A stretch of 64,000 bases of DNA from Ferrimonas sp. YFM (GTDB lineage: Bacteria > Pseudomonadota > Gammaproteobacteria > Enterobacterales > Shewanellaceae), in contig NZ_AP027368.1 of assembly GCF_030296015.1 (NCBI RefSeq), positions 3,892,839 through 3,956,838 on the forward strand, written 5' to 3'. Made by a program: the position numbers and the translations under genes. Every line of letters starts with the position of its first letter. Positions within the stretch are counted from its first letter, which is position 1. Positions 1 through 8,273 of the stretch are shown here, one piece after another. Under the pieces are notes generated by a model, which did no database searches, had not been told where the DNA came from, and saw nothing but the letters and a program-made list of their open reading frames with translations.

Positions 1-440
1 TTACCCAGGCGAATGGCCAGGTCCATCCCCTCCTCCACCAGATCCAGCCTCTGGTTGGTCAGCACCAACTGCACCTCCAGTTCCGGGTAGCGCAGAGCGA
101 AGTCGTTCACCAGAGGGGCCAGGGTGCGCTCCCCGAAGGTGACCGGCGCCGTCACCCTGAGCTGGCCTCTGGGGGTATCCTGAAGGTTGGTCACCGCCCG
201 CTCCGCTTCAGACAGGCCATCGAGTACCTGGCGGCAGTGCTGATAGTAGGTGCGACCGGCGTCGGTCAACGACACCTTGCGGGTAGTTCGGTACAGCAGC
301 TTGGCCGCCAGCCGGCTTTCCAGGGCGCTCACCTGGCGACTGACCTGGGCGGTGGAGATCCCCAGTCGCTTGCCGGCGGCGGTAAAACTCTCGGTCTCCG
401 CCACGGCCACAAATTCACTGACCCCAGCCCACTCACTCAT
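1..440 (-). CDS. LysR-family transcriptional regulator, C-terminus cut by window edge
   Basis: Reading leftwards from the ATG at 440-438, an open frame of about 146 residues runs off the window. Residues 1-60 form a typical LysR winged helix-turn-helix (AAGKRLGISTAQVSRQVSAL around 21-40), and the effector-binding domain begins near residue 90 (GQLRVTAPVTFGE). About half of the usual ~300 residues is missing. It is divergent from frmA with 201 bp between the two starts, the usual arrangement for a LysR protein that controls its neighbour and itself, so control of formaldehyde detoxification is a reasonable inference. A perfect dyad at 490-504 in the gap is a candidate binding site. The family call is firm; the target is not shown by sequence. 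Confidence 0.9.
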   Translation of the reverse strand, partial: MSEWAGVSEFVAVAETESFTAAGKRLGISTAQVSRQVSALESRLAAKLLYRTTRKVSLTDAGRTYYQHCRQVLDGLSEAERAVTNLQDTPRGQLRVTAPVTFGERTLAPLVNDFALRYPELEVQLVLTNQRLDLVEEGMDLAIRLG

Positions 441-489
441 CGCTCTCTCCTTCACTTTGCCCAGCCCAACTCAGGTTAGGGCTGACTAT

Positions 490-562
490 ACTGCCCTTGG
501 CAGTGTTGTTACATCCGCCAATTATTACATGGTAGTAAAAGTCATTTTATAGACAGGCGGAT
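490..562. promoter_or_regulatory. Candidate LysR operator region between divergent regulator and frmA
   Basis: Positions 490-504 read ACTGCC-CTT-GGCAGT, a perfect 6+3+6 dyad. A second perfect inverted pair, ATCCGCC at 513-519 and GGCGGAT at 556-562, brackets an AT-rich stretch. LysR regulators usually bind dyads in the divergent intergenic region. Assignment to this regulator is inference. Confidence 0.4.
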
Positions 563-602
563 TATCAACTTAATTGCGATGAATAAAATGGAATCCAGCT
601 GA

Positions 603-1772
<1,170 letters not shown>

Positions 1773-1777
1773 TCGAC

Positions 1778-1805
1778 AAGCCCGGCTCTCAAGCCGGGCT
1801 TTTCT
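1778..1805 (+). terminator. Rho-independent terminator after frmA
   Basis: AAGCCCGGCT (1778-1787) and AGCCGGGCTT (1792-1801) form a 10-bp stem with a 4-nt loop. The stem ends in TT and is followed by TCT. It begins 5 nt after the frmA stop. Confidence 0.85.
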
Positions 1806-1852
1806 GCCACAGAGAAATCCTAGTGCGTGTTTATCTTTGGTGTTTGAAATTT

Positions 1853-1950
1853 GGCCGAGGATGACGACAACTAATCAAGAAGTTCGATTGTAGACATAGT
1901 TGTTCTAAGTCAAAATCGAACGACGATGAGTAGTTGTTGTCAGTCCGGCC
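1853..1950. repeat. Nested imperfect inverted repeat between frmA and fghA
   Basis: Outer arms at 1853-1873 (GGCCGAGGATGACGACAACT...) and 1931-1950 are imperfect reverse complements of about 20 nt. Inner arms GTTCGATT (1882-1889) and AATCGAAC (1914-1921) are perfect complements. The whole can fold into a two-tier hairpin of ~100 nt. It has no T tract, so it is not an ordinary terminator. It could be a dispersed miniature element or a structured leader of fghA. No second copy occurs in this window. Confidence 0.5.
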
Positions 1951-2067
1951 CCGAAGGGCGTTCTGCTCAGCCAAGATACCCATTCATTTGGATCACACAG
2001 CCAACATATACCTGCCTCTATTGCCAGATGTTGGCGCAAAAACAATCAGCAAAGGTCAACACGCCTA

Positions 2068-2907
2068 ATGAACCTGGAAAACATCAGCGTCAATAAGAGC
2101 TTCAATGGCTGGCACAAGAGATACAGCCATCACTCCAGCAGCCTCAACTGCTCCATGACTTTCGCCATCTTCCTGCCACCGCAGGCCAGTGAGGCCAATC
2201 CGGTCCCGGTTCTCTACTGGCTCTCCGGGCTGACCTGCACCGATGAGAACTTCATGCAGAAAGCGGGAGCACAGCGCATCGCCGCCGAGCTGGGGGTGGC
2301 CATCGTAGCGCCGGACACCAGTCCTAGGGGCGAAGAGGTCGCCAACGATGAGGGTTATGACCTGGGTCAGGGTGCCGGCTTCTACGTCAACGCCACCCAG
2401 GCCCCCTGGAACCGTCACTACCGCATGTACGACTACGTGGTCGAGGAACTGCCCAAACTGGTGGAAGCCACCTTCCCGGTCACCGGCCAGCGCGCCATCA
2501 GTGGTCACTCCATGGGGGGACACGGCGCCTTGATAATCGCCCTGAAGAACCCAGACAGATACCAGAGTGTGTCCGCCTTCAGCCCCATATCCAATCCGGT
2601 AAACTGCCCCTGGGGCCGCAAAGCCTTTACCGCCTACCTGGGTAACGATCTGGAAGCCTGGCAGGAGCACGACAGCAGCGTACTGATGCAACGAGCACAG
2701 CAGTTTCTGCCCACCCTGGTGGATCAGGGTGAGTCCGATGAGTTTCTTGCCGAACAGCTCAAGCCAGAAACCCTGGAGGCGGCCGCCGAAGTGAGCGCTT
2801 ACCCCCTGACTCTCAGGCGCCACCCGGGCTACGACCACTCCTACTACTTTATGGCCAGCTTCATCGAGGAGCACCTGCGCTTTCACGCCAAGCACCTGGG
2901 ACTGTGA
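2068..2907 (+). CDS. fghA: S-formylglutathione hydrolase
   Basis: This alpha/beta hydrolase of the esterase D family splits S-formylglutathione into formate and glutathione, completing the glutathione-dependent formaldehyde route begun by FrmA. At 279 residues it has the usual length. The nucleophile elbow GHSMGG places the catalytic serine at S148. The C-terminal GYDHSYYF gives the histidine H257, and D224 (GESDEF) is the likely acid. The N-terminus ([20 protein letters not shown]) and the [13 protein letters not shown] stretch are characteristic of the family. No signal peptide is present, so it is cytoplasmic. The 295-bp gap from frmA holds a terminator and the nested inverted repeat. Confidence 0.95.
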   Translation: MNLENISVNKSFNGWHKRYSHHSSSLNCSMTFAIFLPPQASEANPVPVLYWLSGLTCTDENFMQKAGAQRIAAELGVAIVAPDTSPRGEEVANDEGYDLGQGAGFYVNATQAPWNRHYRMYDYVVEELPKLVEATFPVTGQRAISGHSMGGHGALIIALKNPDRYQSVSAFSPISNPVNCPWGRKAFTAYLGNDLEAWQEHDSSVLMQRAQQFLPTLVDQGESDEFLAEQLKPETLEAAAEVSAYPLTLRRHPGYDHSYYFMASFIEEHLRFHAKHLGL

Positions 2908-2976
2908 TCGGCCGGATTCAGATCGATTCACTGCGGCGCCCCGTATTTGAGGGTAACCCCAAGAGACGGAGCGCCC

Positions 2977-3375
2977 ATGCCCTTTACCCTGTTTGTCGAC
3001 AATCAATGCCCCCTGTGCCGGCGCGAGTGTGAGCACCTGCGCCGCTGGGACAAACTCAACCGCCTTCGTTTCGAGGAGATCACCGACACCTCCTGGCACC
3101 CACGGTTCCCTCAGGTAGACCCTCAGTACTGCCAGAAGGTGCTGCACGGGGTGGATGAACGCGGACGCCTGCACACCGGCCTTGAGGTCACCCTGGCCGC
3201 CTGGGACAGGGTGGGGCGTGGACACTGGGTCTCCTGGCTTCACTGGCCGCTGCTGCGCCCCCTGTCCGACCTGGGGTATCGGCACTTTGCCCGCCATCGC
3301 CACCGCATCTCTTCCTGGATCTTCAAGGAAACGCCCTGTGATCAGGGCCAGTGCCAGCTGGGAGACAGGCGATGA
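2977..3375 (+). CDS. DCC-family thiol-disulfide oxidoreductase (DUF393)
   Basis: This small protein of 132 residues opens with the DCC signature: MPFTLFVDNQCPLCRREC, with C11 and C14 as the CxxC pair. DUF393 proteins are predicted thioredoxin-like thiol-disulfide oxidoreductases, and substrates are generally unknown. The ATG at 2977 was preferred to the in-frame one at 2947 because the motif normally lies within the first 15 residues and a purine-rich stretch (AAGAGACGGAG) precedes it. Its stop overlaps the next start (ATGA at 3372-3375), so it is translationally coupled to the SDR gene, and the two probably act together or share regulation. Confidence 0.85.
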   Translation: MPFTLFVDNQCPLCRRECEHLRRWDKLNRLRFEEITDTSWHPRFPQVDPQYCQKVLHGVDERGRLHTGLEVTLAAWDRVGRGHWVSWLHWPLLRPLSDLGYRHFARHRHRISSWIFKETPCDQGQCQLGDRR

Positions 3376-4088
3376 AGGTTGAATTGGTGATAGGGGCCAG
3401 CGGCGGGCTGGGCCAGGCCCTGGTACGCCTCTCCATGGTGGAGCCCGACACCAGGGTGATTGGCATCAGCCGCACCACTCTGCCGCCGTTCACTCACCCG
3501 AACGTCCAGTGGATCTGCTGTGACAACAGCCCTGGCGCCATCGCCAGAACAATTGAGGAATTAAAGCCTGTCGCAGACAGGATCGTCCGGGTCACCCTGT
3601 GCAACGGGCGCCTTCATGACCGCGACCTGGTTCCGGAAAAGAGACTGGAGCAGTTGGATGAACAATCCCTGACCCGGCTGCTGCACAGCAACACCATAGT
3701 GCCGGCACTCTGGCTCAGAGCGCTGATTCCGCTGCTGCAATCCACCCCCAGGGTGGTGCTGAGCGCACTCAGCGCCAGGGTCGGCAGCATCGGCGACAAC
3801 CGCCTCGGGGGCTGGTACAGCTACCGGGCCAGCAAGGCGGCCCTCAACCAGCTGCTGCAATGTTGCGCCATCGAGGCGGCACGCCGGGCCAAGGGGGTGA
3901 AACTGGTGGCCTACCATCCCGGGACCGTGGACACCCGTCTCTCCCGCCCCTTCCAGCAGCGTCTTCAGCCCGGTCAGTTGCACAGCCCGGAGCAGGCCGC
4001 TCGCCATTTGAAGCAGGTCACCGCCGACCTGATGCCCGACGGCACCCTGAGCTACCTGGACTGGCGGGGCGACACCATCCCCTGGTAA
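3372..4088 (+). CDS. SDR-family oxidoreductase, C-factor-like
   Basis: This is a short-chain dehydrogenase/reductase of 238 residues. The nucleotide-binding motif GASGGLGQ is at residues 8-15 and the catalytic YRASK (Y151, K155) is preceded by a serine-rich strand (LSALSARVG). The pattern GSIGDNRLGGWYSYRASKAALNQ resembles the CsgA/C-factor-like group of cytoplasmic SDRs. The substrate is unknown. It overlaps the upstream DCC gene by 4 bp. Its last 37 bp overlap the end of the convergent DUF3626 gene, and no terminator fits between them. Confidence 0.88.
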   Translation: MKVELVIGASGGLGQALVRLSMVEPDTRVIGISRTTLPPFTHPNVQWICCDNSPGAIARTIEELKPVADRIVRVTLCNGRLHDRDLVPEKRLEQLDEQSLTRLLHSNTIVPALWLRALIPLLQSTPRVVLSALSARVGSIGDNRLGGWYSYRASKAALNQLLQCCAIEAARRAKGVKLVAYHPGTVDTRLSRPFQQRLQPGQLHSPEQAARHLKQVTADLMPDGTLSYLDWRGDTIPW

Positions 4089-5131
4089 TGACCGTAACGC
4101 ACCAGGGCATGCCATAACCACTTCAGCCCCTGACGGACCAACGACTCATCCCCAAGATCCCGCCACAGCTGCGGGTCATGGTGCAGCCGACAGGCCGCCT
4201 GGCCCAGGGTAGAGGCGTTTAACAGGCCATCGACGGCCACCAGCCGGCCAAACTCAGGCAACAACGGACCCCGAAAATCATCGGCAAGCTCCGACGCCAT
4301 CAACCTGGGGCCAGCGCGCCAGGCAAGGGAAAAACCGCACTCGGTGGCCAGTCGTTGCATCCGCGCTCCAGTCTCGGTGCCCAGGTAGCTGTCGTCGGCC
4401 ACCAACGCCTGAACGTCTCTGTCCAGCCGCACCTCACCATGAACCTGAGCCTCAATGTAGTGGTCCAGACTGCGCACCGCGGGTTGCTCAAGCTGCCACT
4501 TGAGAGGCTGGGACAGAGCCATCGTCAGATGATCCAGCAGACGGGGCGGCCGAGCTGGCCACCCCAGGGCGCTGTCGCTTTCGAAGCTCTCCTCCAGCAT
4601 GGCCGCCAGCACGTCGTCCACCAGATTCAGGGTGCCGCGCTCCAGCGGCGAGCGGTAGGAGTCCCGGTAGCTGAAACTGCAGCGGGCCAGCACCGCAGGC
4701 TTAAGTCGGAAATAGCAGCTGCCAAACCTGGGACTGGGGCCATCGGCCCCACGCACCAGGTCCAGGGCGCCATACTTGGGCCGCTCACCGCCCTCTCGGC
4801 AGTGGTGACCGAACAGGGCATTTTCCCAGTTGTCCCTTGGCCCACCGGGTTCAGGGGACAGGTGGCCGTTGGACAGGCCGGTGTCGAACTGACTGAGGTA
4901 ACATCCACGCTGCGCCATCCCGGCGATCACCGTCTGCCCTTGGGGATCGGGACGATCCGGATGAAAATGCAGCGCGACGGCCCCCTGCAAACGGAGCCGC
5001 TCTTTTAGCCGCTCCACCTCATCAGGCAGTCGATTGCTCATGGCCAGCACCTGGGCGATGCGGTCCCTTGCCTGGGCCTGCCTGGGCCTGGCATGGCGCT
5101 CAACCGCCTCCAACGCGGGGTAGGCTTCCAT
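4052..5131 (-). CDS. DUF3626 domain-containing protein
   Basis: The 359-residue protein matches what I recall of the DUF3626 family: an N-terminal helical stretch, ALHFHPDR near residue 55, then SQFDTGLSNGHLSPEPGG and ERPKYGALDL. The histidine- and aspartate-rich core (HFHPDR, FGHHCREGGE) hints at a metal-binding or enzymatic site, but no biochemical role is established to my knowledge. There is no signal peptide or membrane segment. The ATG at 5131 follows a GGAGAACC ribosome-binding site. The 3' end overlaps the convergent SDR gene by 37 bp. The gene appears to be monocistronic. Confidence 0.8.
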   Translation of the reverse strand: MEAYPALEAVERHARPRQAQARDRIAQVLAMSNRLPDEVERLKERLRLQGAVALHFHPDRPDPQGQTVIAGMAQRGCYLSQFDTGLSNGHLSPEPGGPRDNWENALFGHHCREGGERPKYGALDLVRGADGPSPRFGSCYFRLKPAVLARCSFSYRDSYRSPLERGTLNLVDDVLAAMLEESFESDSALGWPARPPRLLDHLTMALSQPLKWQLEQPAVRSLDHYIEAQVHGEVRLDRDVQALVADDSYLGTETGARMQRLATECGFSLAWRAGPRLMASELADDFRGPLLPEFGRLVAVDGLLNASTLGQAACRLHHDPQLWRDLGDESLVRQGLKWLWHALVRYGHYQGMVSPRQSR

Positions 5132-5305
5132 GGGTTCTCCTTAACACCTCTCTCCCCCTACCTTGGCAGCATTCATTGAGGATTGAAATGGAGCCAAGGG
5201 GAAAGAAAGAGGTTTCGGCATGAAAATAAGTCAATTGCCATTGAATTTTTAATCAATTAAATCAACTAACTGACTAAGGAACCGAACAATCCAAAAGGAA
5301 GCTCA

Positions 5306-5671
5306 ATGAAACCGATACTGATCGCATTGACCATCACCGGCCTCACCGCCTGCAGCGGCATCCGGGTCACCACCAACGCCGGCCCCTATCTAGAGAGCCG
5401 GGTGCTTGCCCATGACGTAGAGGAGTACAGCCGCGAGGAGTTGGAGCGGCATCAATACCGTTTCCTCGGCACGGTGGACACCGAAGCCTGCCAGGAGGAG
5501 AGGACAGATTCGGCGCCGTCGGAGAAGGGGCTGAAAAACGTGTTGCGCAGCGAGGTCGCCAAACTGGGCGGCAACGCCATCAGCTACAATGGCTGTGAAT
5601 CGAAGCGCGATTACTACGGCTGCCGCATCTGGCTGCGCTGTGAAGCCCTGGGCTATGAGGTTCAGGACTAG
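5306..5671 (+). CDS. rcsF: RcsF-like outer-membrane lipoprotein
   Basis: The 121-residue product starts with a lipoprotein signal (MKPILIALTITGLTACSG, lipidated C16). The mature part carries FLGTVDTEACQ, DSAPSEKGL, AKLGGNAISYNGC, then YYGC and LRC: four cysteines spaced like the two disulfides of RcsF. In enterobacteria RcsF senses envelope damage and signals through IgaA to the Rcs phosphorelay. No other Rcs gene is in this window. The lysine-rich linker of E. coli RcsF is short here. The alternative is a generic DUF4156-type lipoprotein; the cysteine pattern favours RcsF. AAAAGGAAGC is a strong ribosome-binding site. Confidence 0.65.
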   Translation: MKPILIALTITGLTACSGIRVTTNAGPYLESRVLAHDVEEYSREELERHQYRFLGTVDTEACQEERTDSAPSEKGLKNVLRSEVAKLGGNAISYNGCESKRDYYGCRIWLRCEALGYEVQD

Positions 5672-5725
5672 AGCGCGAGTCCGACAACACGTACAATGCC
5701 CGGGCCCCCAACTTTGGAGAACCTC

Positions 5726-5890
5726 ATGTCCCTGGATGACGCACCACAGGAGATAAAACTGGCTGTGGACCTGATCTATCTGCTGGAAAGCAATGAGATC
5801 GACCCGGAGGTGGCGCTCAAGGCCCTGGCCATCGTGGAGAAGGACCTGCGCAGCAAGCTGCCCGCAGAGCCCGCCGCCTCAGCCCCCTAG
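5726..5890 (+). CDS. ybaM: YbaM-family small protein (DUF2496)
   Basis: This 54-residue cytoplasmic protein has the DUF2496/YbaM pattern: MSLDDAPQEIKLAVDLIYLL, then an acidic helix and ALKALAIVEKDLRSKL. It is an all-helical protein of unknown function, found beside priC in enterobacteria. An earlier in-frame ATG at 5696 was rejected because family members begin at MSL and TTGGAGA precedes 5726. It is followed by a hairpin and then the convergent mrcB. Confidence 0.85.
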   Translation: MSLDDAPQEIKLAVDLIYLLESNEIDPEVALKALAIVEKDLRSKLPAEPAASAP

Positions 5891-5892
5891 AC

Positions 5893-5910
5893 GGCCTTCT
5901 CCCGAAGGCC
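5893..5910. terminator. Short hairpin between convergent ybaM and mrcB
   Basis: GGCCTTC (5893-5899) and GAAGGCC (5904-5910) form a 7-bp stem with a TCCC loop between the two stop codons. T tracts are weak on both sides, so terminator function is tentative. Confidence 0.4.
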
Positions 5911-5915
5911 TTGAC

Positions 5916-8273
5916 TCACAGCCCCAGTACCCGCTCCAGCCAGTTGCGCTCCCGTCCCGCCCCGTCACAGCCGCTGGGGTTGGGCCAGCTGCCAGCATCC
6001 GCTGGCAAGGCCCTGGCACCATGGCAATCTTCGGCCACCGCCACGCCACGCTCGTTGAAGTAACCCTGCAGAGTACCCTCCGGCGGGGTCAGCACCAGTG
6101 ACAGGGGATCCCGCTGAGTCAGGTAGCGACGATAAAGCGGCAGGGCGGCACTGGAACCATAGAGGTTGGCCGCTCCATTGTCATCGCGCCCCACCCAGGT
6201 GATCACCACATCCCGGTCATCGAAGCCGGCAAACCAGGCATCACGGCCGTTGGAGCTGGTGCCGGTCTTACCCGCCAGGGTCACCCCGGGGAACGCCTTG
6301 GCCAGGCGTCGGCCTGTCCCCCGGGCCACCACCTGAGTCAACAGGTGATCCACCAGATAGGAGGCCTGCTCGGACAACGCCTGACGGCTGCGCTCCCGGT
6401 GTTCCGCCAGAGGCGCATTGTCCTGATCCAGCACATGACGCACCGTGTGCAGCTGTTGATAACGGCCGCCGTTGGCCAGAGTCTGATAGATCTGGGCCAG
6501 CTCCAGCGGGGATCCCTCCATCGAACCCAGCAACATGGAGGGCACCGGGTTGATGGGCTCCTGCCAGCCGGCTTCCATCAGGCTGCTCTCCACCGCCTCC
6601 AGCCCCAGATTCATCCCCAGGTTCACCGTGGGCACGTTGTAGGAGCGCACCAGGCCTTCGGACAGGGGCACCTGGCCCCGATACTGCTTGTCGTCGTTCT
6701 TGGGTGACCAGGTGGAGCCGCCACTGCTCTTCAGGGTGATGGGCTCATCCTTCACCGGCGTAGCCAGGTTGAAGCGCTGGGGCTGGGCCAGGGCGGTCAG
6801 ATAGACAAAGGGTTTCACCAGAGAGCCGATGGGACGCCGGGCATCCCGGGCCCGGTTGAACCCCTTAAACTCGGGATTGCGATCGCCGACCATCGCCAGT
6901 ACGCCTCCCTGATAGCGGTCCACCACCACCATGGCGCTCTGCAGGCTGTCATCCTGGCGGTCCCGGCTGAGCTGGTCCATCCCCTTACTCACCGCCTGTT
7001 CCGCCGCCTTCTGGGCCAGGGGATCCAGGGTGGTGTACACCTTGAGCCCGGATCGTTTCAGGGTTTGCGGGCCGTAACGGTTGGCCAGCTCGAAACGCAC
7101 CTGCTGCATGAAGGCGGGCACCCGATGGCGTTGCCGCGACTTGGCATCGCGCACCCCCAATCCCTGGCCTGCGGCCTGCTGATACTGGCTGCTGGAGATC
7201 AGCCCCTCCTCCAGCATCAGTTTGAGCACCAGATCCCGCCGCTGAGCCACCCGCTCGGGAAAGCGCCAGGGGTTGTAGTAACTGGGTCCCTTGATCATCG
7301 CCACCAGGGTGGCTTGCTGGCCAATGGTCAGCTCCTCAATGGGACGATGGAAGTAAAAGCGCGACGCCAGCCCGACACCGTGCACCCCAATGCTGCCATC
7401 CTGGCCCATGTACACCTCGTTAAGGTAGGCCTCGAGGATGGTGTCCTTGTCGTAGCGGTAGTCGATGATCAGGGCCATCAGCGCTTCCCGAACTTTACGC
7501 CACAGGGAGCGCTCCCGGGTGAGGAAGAAGTTCTTCGCCAGCTGCTGGGTCAGGGTGGAGCCACCTTGAACGGTTCGGCCCGCCTTGAGGTTGACCACCA
7601 AGGCCCGGGCGATGGCCAGGGGGGCCACACCATGGTGGTGGTAGAAATCTCTGTCTTCGGTACGCAGCAGGGCATTCACCAGGCTCTCAGGGATCTGCTC
7701 CCTGGGAATAAACAACCTGTCCTCCCGGTCGCCGGCGACAATGCGGTCCAGCAGCAAGGCTTCCAGATGAACGAATCCCAGATCCCGGCCATCGCTGGAG
7801 CGCTGCAATCGGGTGATGCGGTTGTCGCTGAAGCGGATCATCACCTTCTGGGCCGGTTCAAAACCGCCCGGACCATCGTAGGCCCGTTTGAACAGCTCCA
7901 CCCTGTCGCTGGCCACGGCAAACTCCCCTTCTTGTCTGGGGTTGCCTGTGTTGCGATAACCCAGCAGCGACAGCTCCTGCTTGAGCTGGGCATGGGTAAT
8001 GGGCGCACCGGGGTAGATGGCCATGGGACGGGCGTAGATCTGCGCCGGCAGGTGCCAGCGCTGCCCCTCGAACTTATCGGCAATCACCTTATCCAGATAG
8101 ACACAATACGCGGCGGTGAGGCCACTCAAGGCCAACAGGCCTACCAGGGCGAAGCCCAGCAGGCGACGCCCCCAACGGCGCGGCTGAGGCGCCCGCTTGC
8201 GGGCCGGAGCTTTGCGGGTCGTACCCTTTCGTTGTGTCGGGCGGCGGGTTGTGCGACTGGGCTGTTTGGCCAT
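5916..8273 (-). CDS. mrcB: Penicillin-binding protein 1B (bifunctional glycosyltransferase/transpeptidase)
   Basis: This class A PBP of 785 residues polymerises lipid II glycan strands and cross-links the peptides in the periplasm. A very basic cytoplasmic tail (residues 1-37) precedes one membrane helix (about 38-60). A UB2H-like region (YARPMAIYPG...) comes next. In the glycosyltransferase domain the catalytic E206 lies in RTEDRDFYHHHG, followed by GGSTLTQQLAKNFFL. In the transpeptidase domain S484 lies in GSLVKPF, with a downstream SYN motif and K669 in KTGTS. The order and motifs match E. coli PBP1b rather than PBP1a. Its ATG directly abuts the hrpB stop, so hrpB and mrcB are cotranscribed. 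Confidence 0.97.
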   Translation of the reverse strand: MAKQPSRTTRRPTQRKGTTRKAPARKRAPQPRRWGRRLLGFALVGLLALSGLTAAYCVYLDKVIADKFEGQRWHLPAQIYARPMAIYPGAPITHAQLKQELSLLGYRNTGNPRQEGEFAVASDRVELFKRAYDGPGGFEPAQKVMIRFSDNRITRLQRSSDGRDLGFVHLEALLLDRIVAGDREDRLFIPREQIPESLVNALLRTEDRDFYHHHGVAPLAIARALVVNLKAGRTVQGGSTLTQQLAKNFFLTRERSLWRKVREALMALIIDYRYDKDTILEAYLNEVYMGQDGSIGVHGVGLASRFYFHRPIEELTIGQQATLVAMIKGPSYYNPWRFPERVAQRRDLVLKLMLEEGLISSSQYQQAAGQGLGVRDAKSRQRHRVPAFMQQVRFELANRYGPQTLKRSGLKVYTTLDPLAQKAAEQAVSKGMDQLSRDRQDDSLQSAMVVVDRYQGGVLAMVGDRNPEFKGFNRARDARRPIGSLVKPFVYLTALAQPQRFNLATPVKDEPITLKSSGGSTWSPKNDDKQYRGQVPLSEGLVRSYNVPTVNLGMNLGLEAVESSLMEAGWQEPINPVPSMLLGSMEGSPLELAQIYQTLANGGRYQQLHTVRHVLDQDNAPLAEHRERSRQALSEQASYLVDHLLTQVVARGTGRRLAKAFPGVTLAGKTGTSSNGRDAWFAGFDDRDVVITWVGRDDNGAANLYGSSAALPLYRRYLTQRDPLSLVLTPPEGTLQGYFNERGVAVAEDCHGARALPADAGSWPNPSGCDGAGRERNWLERVLGL

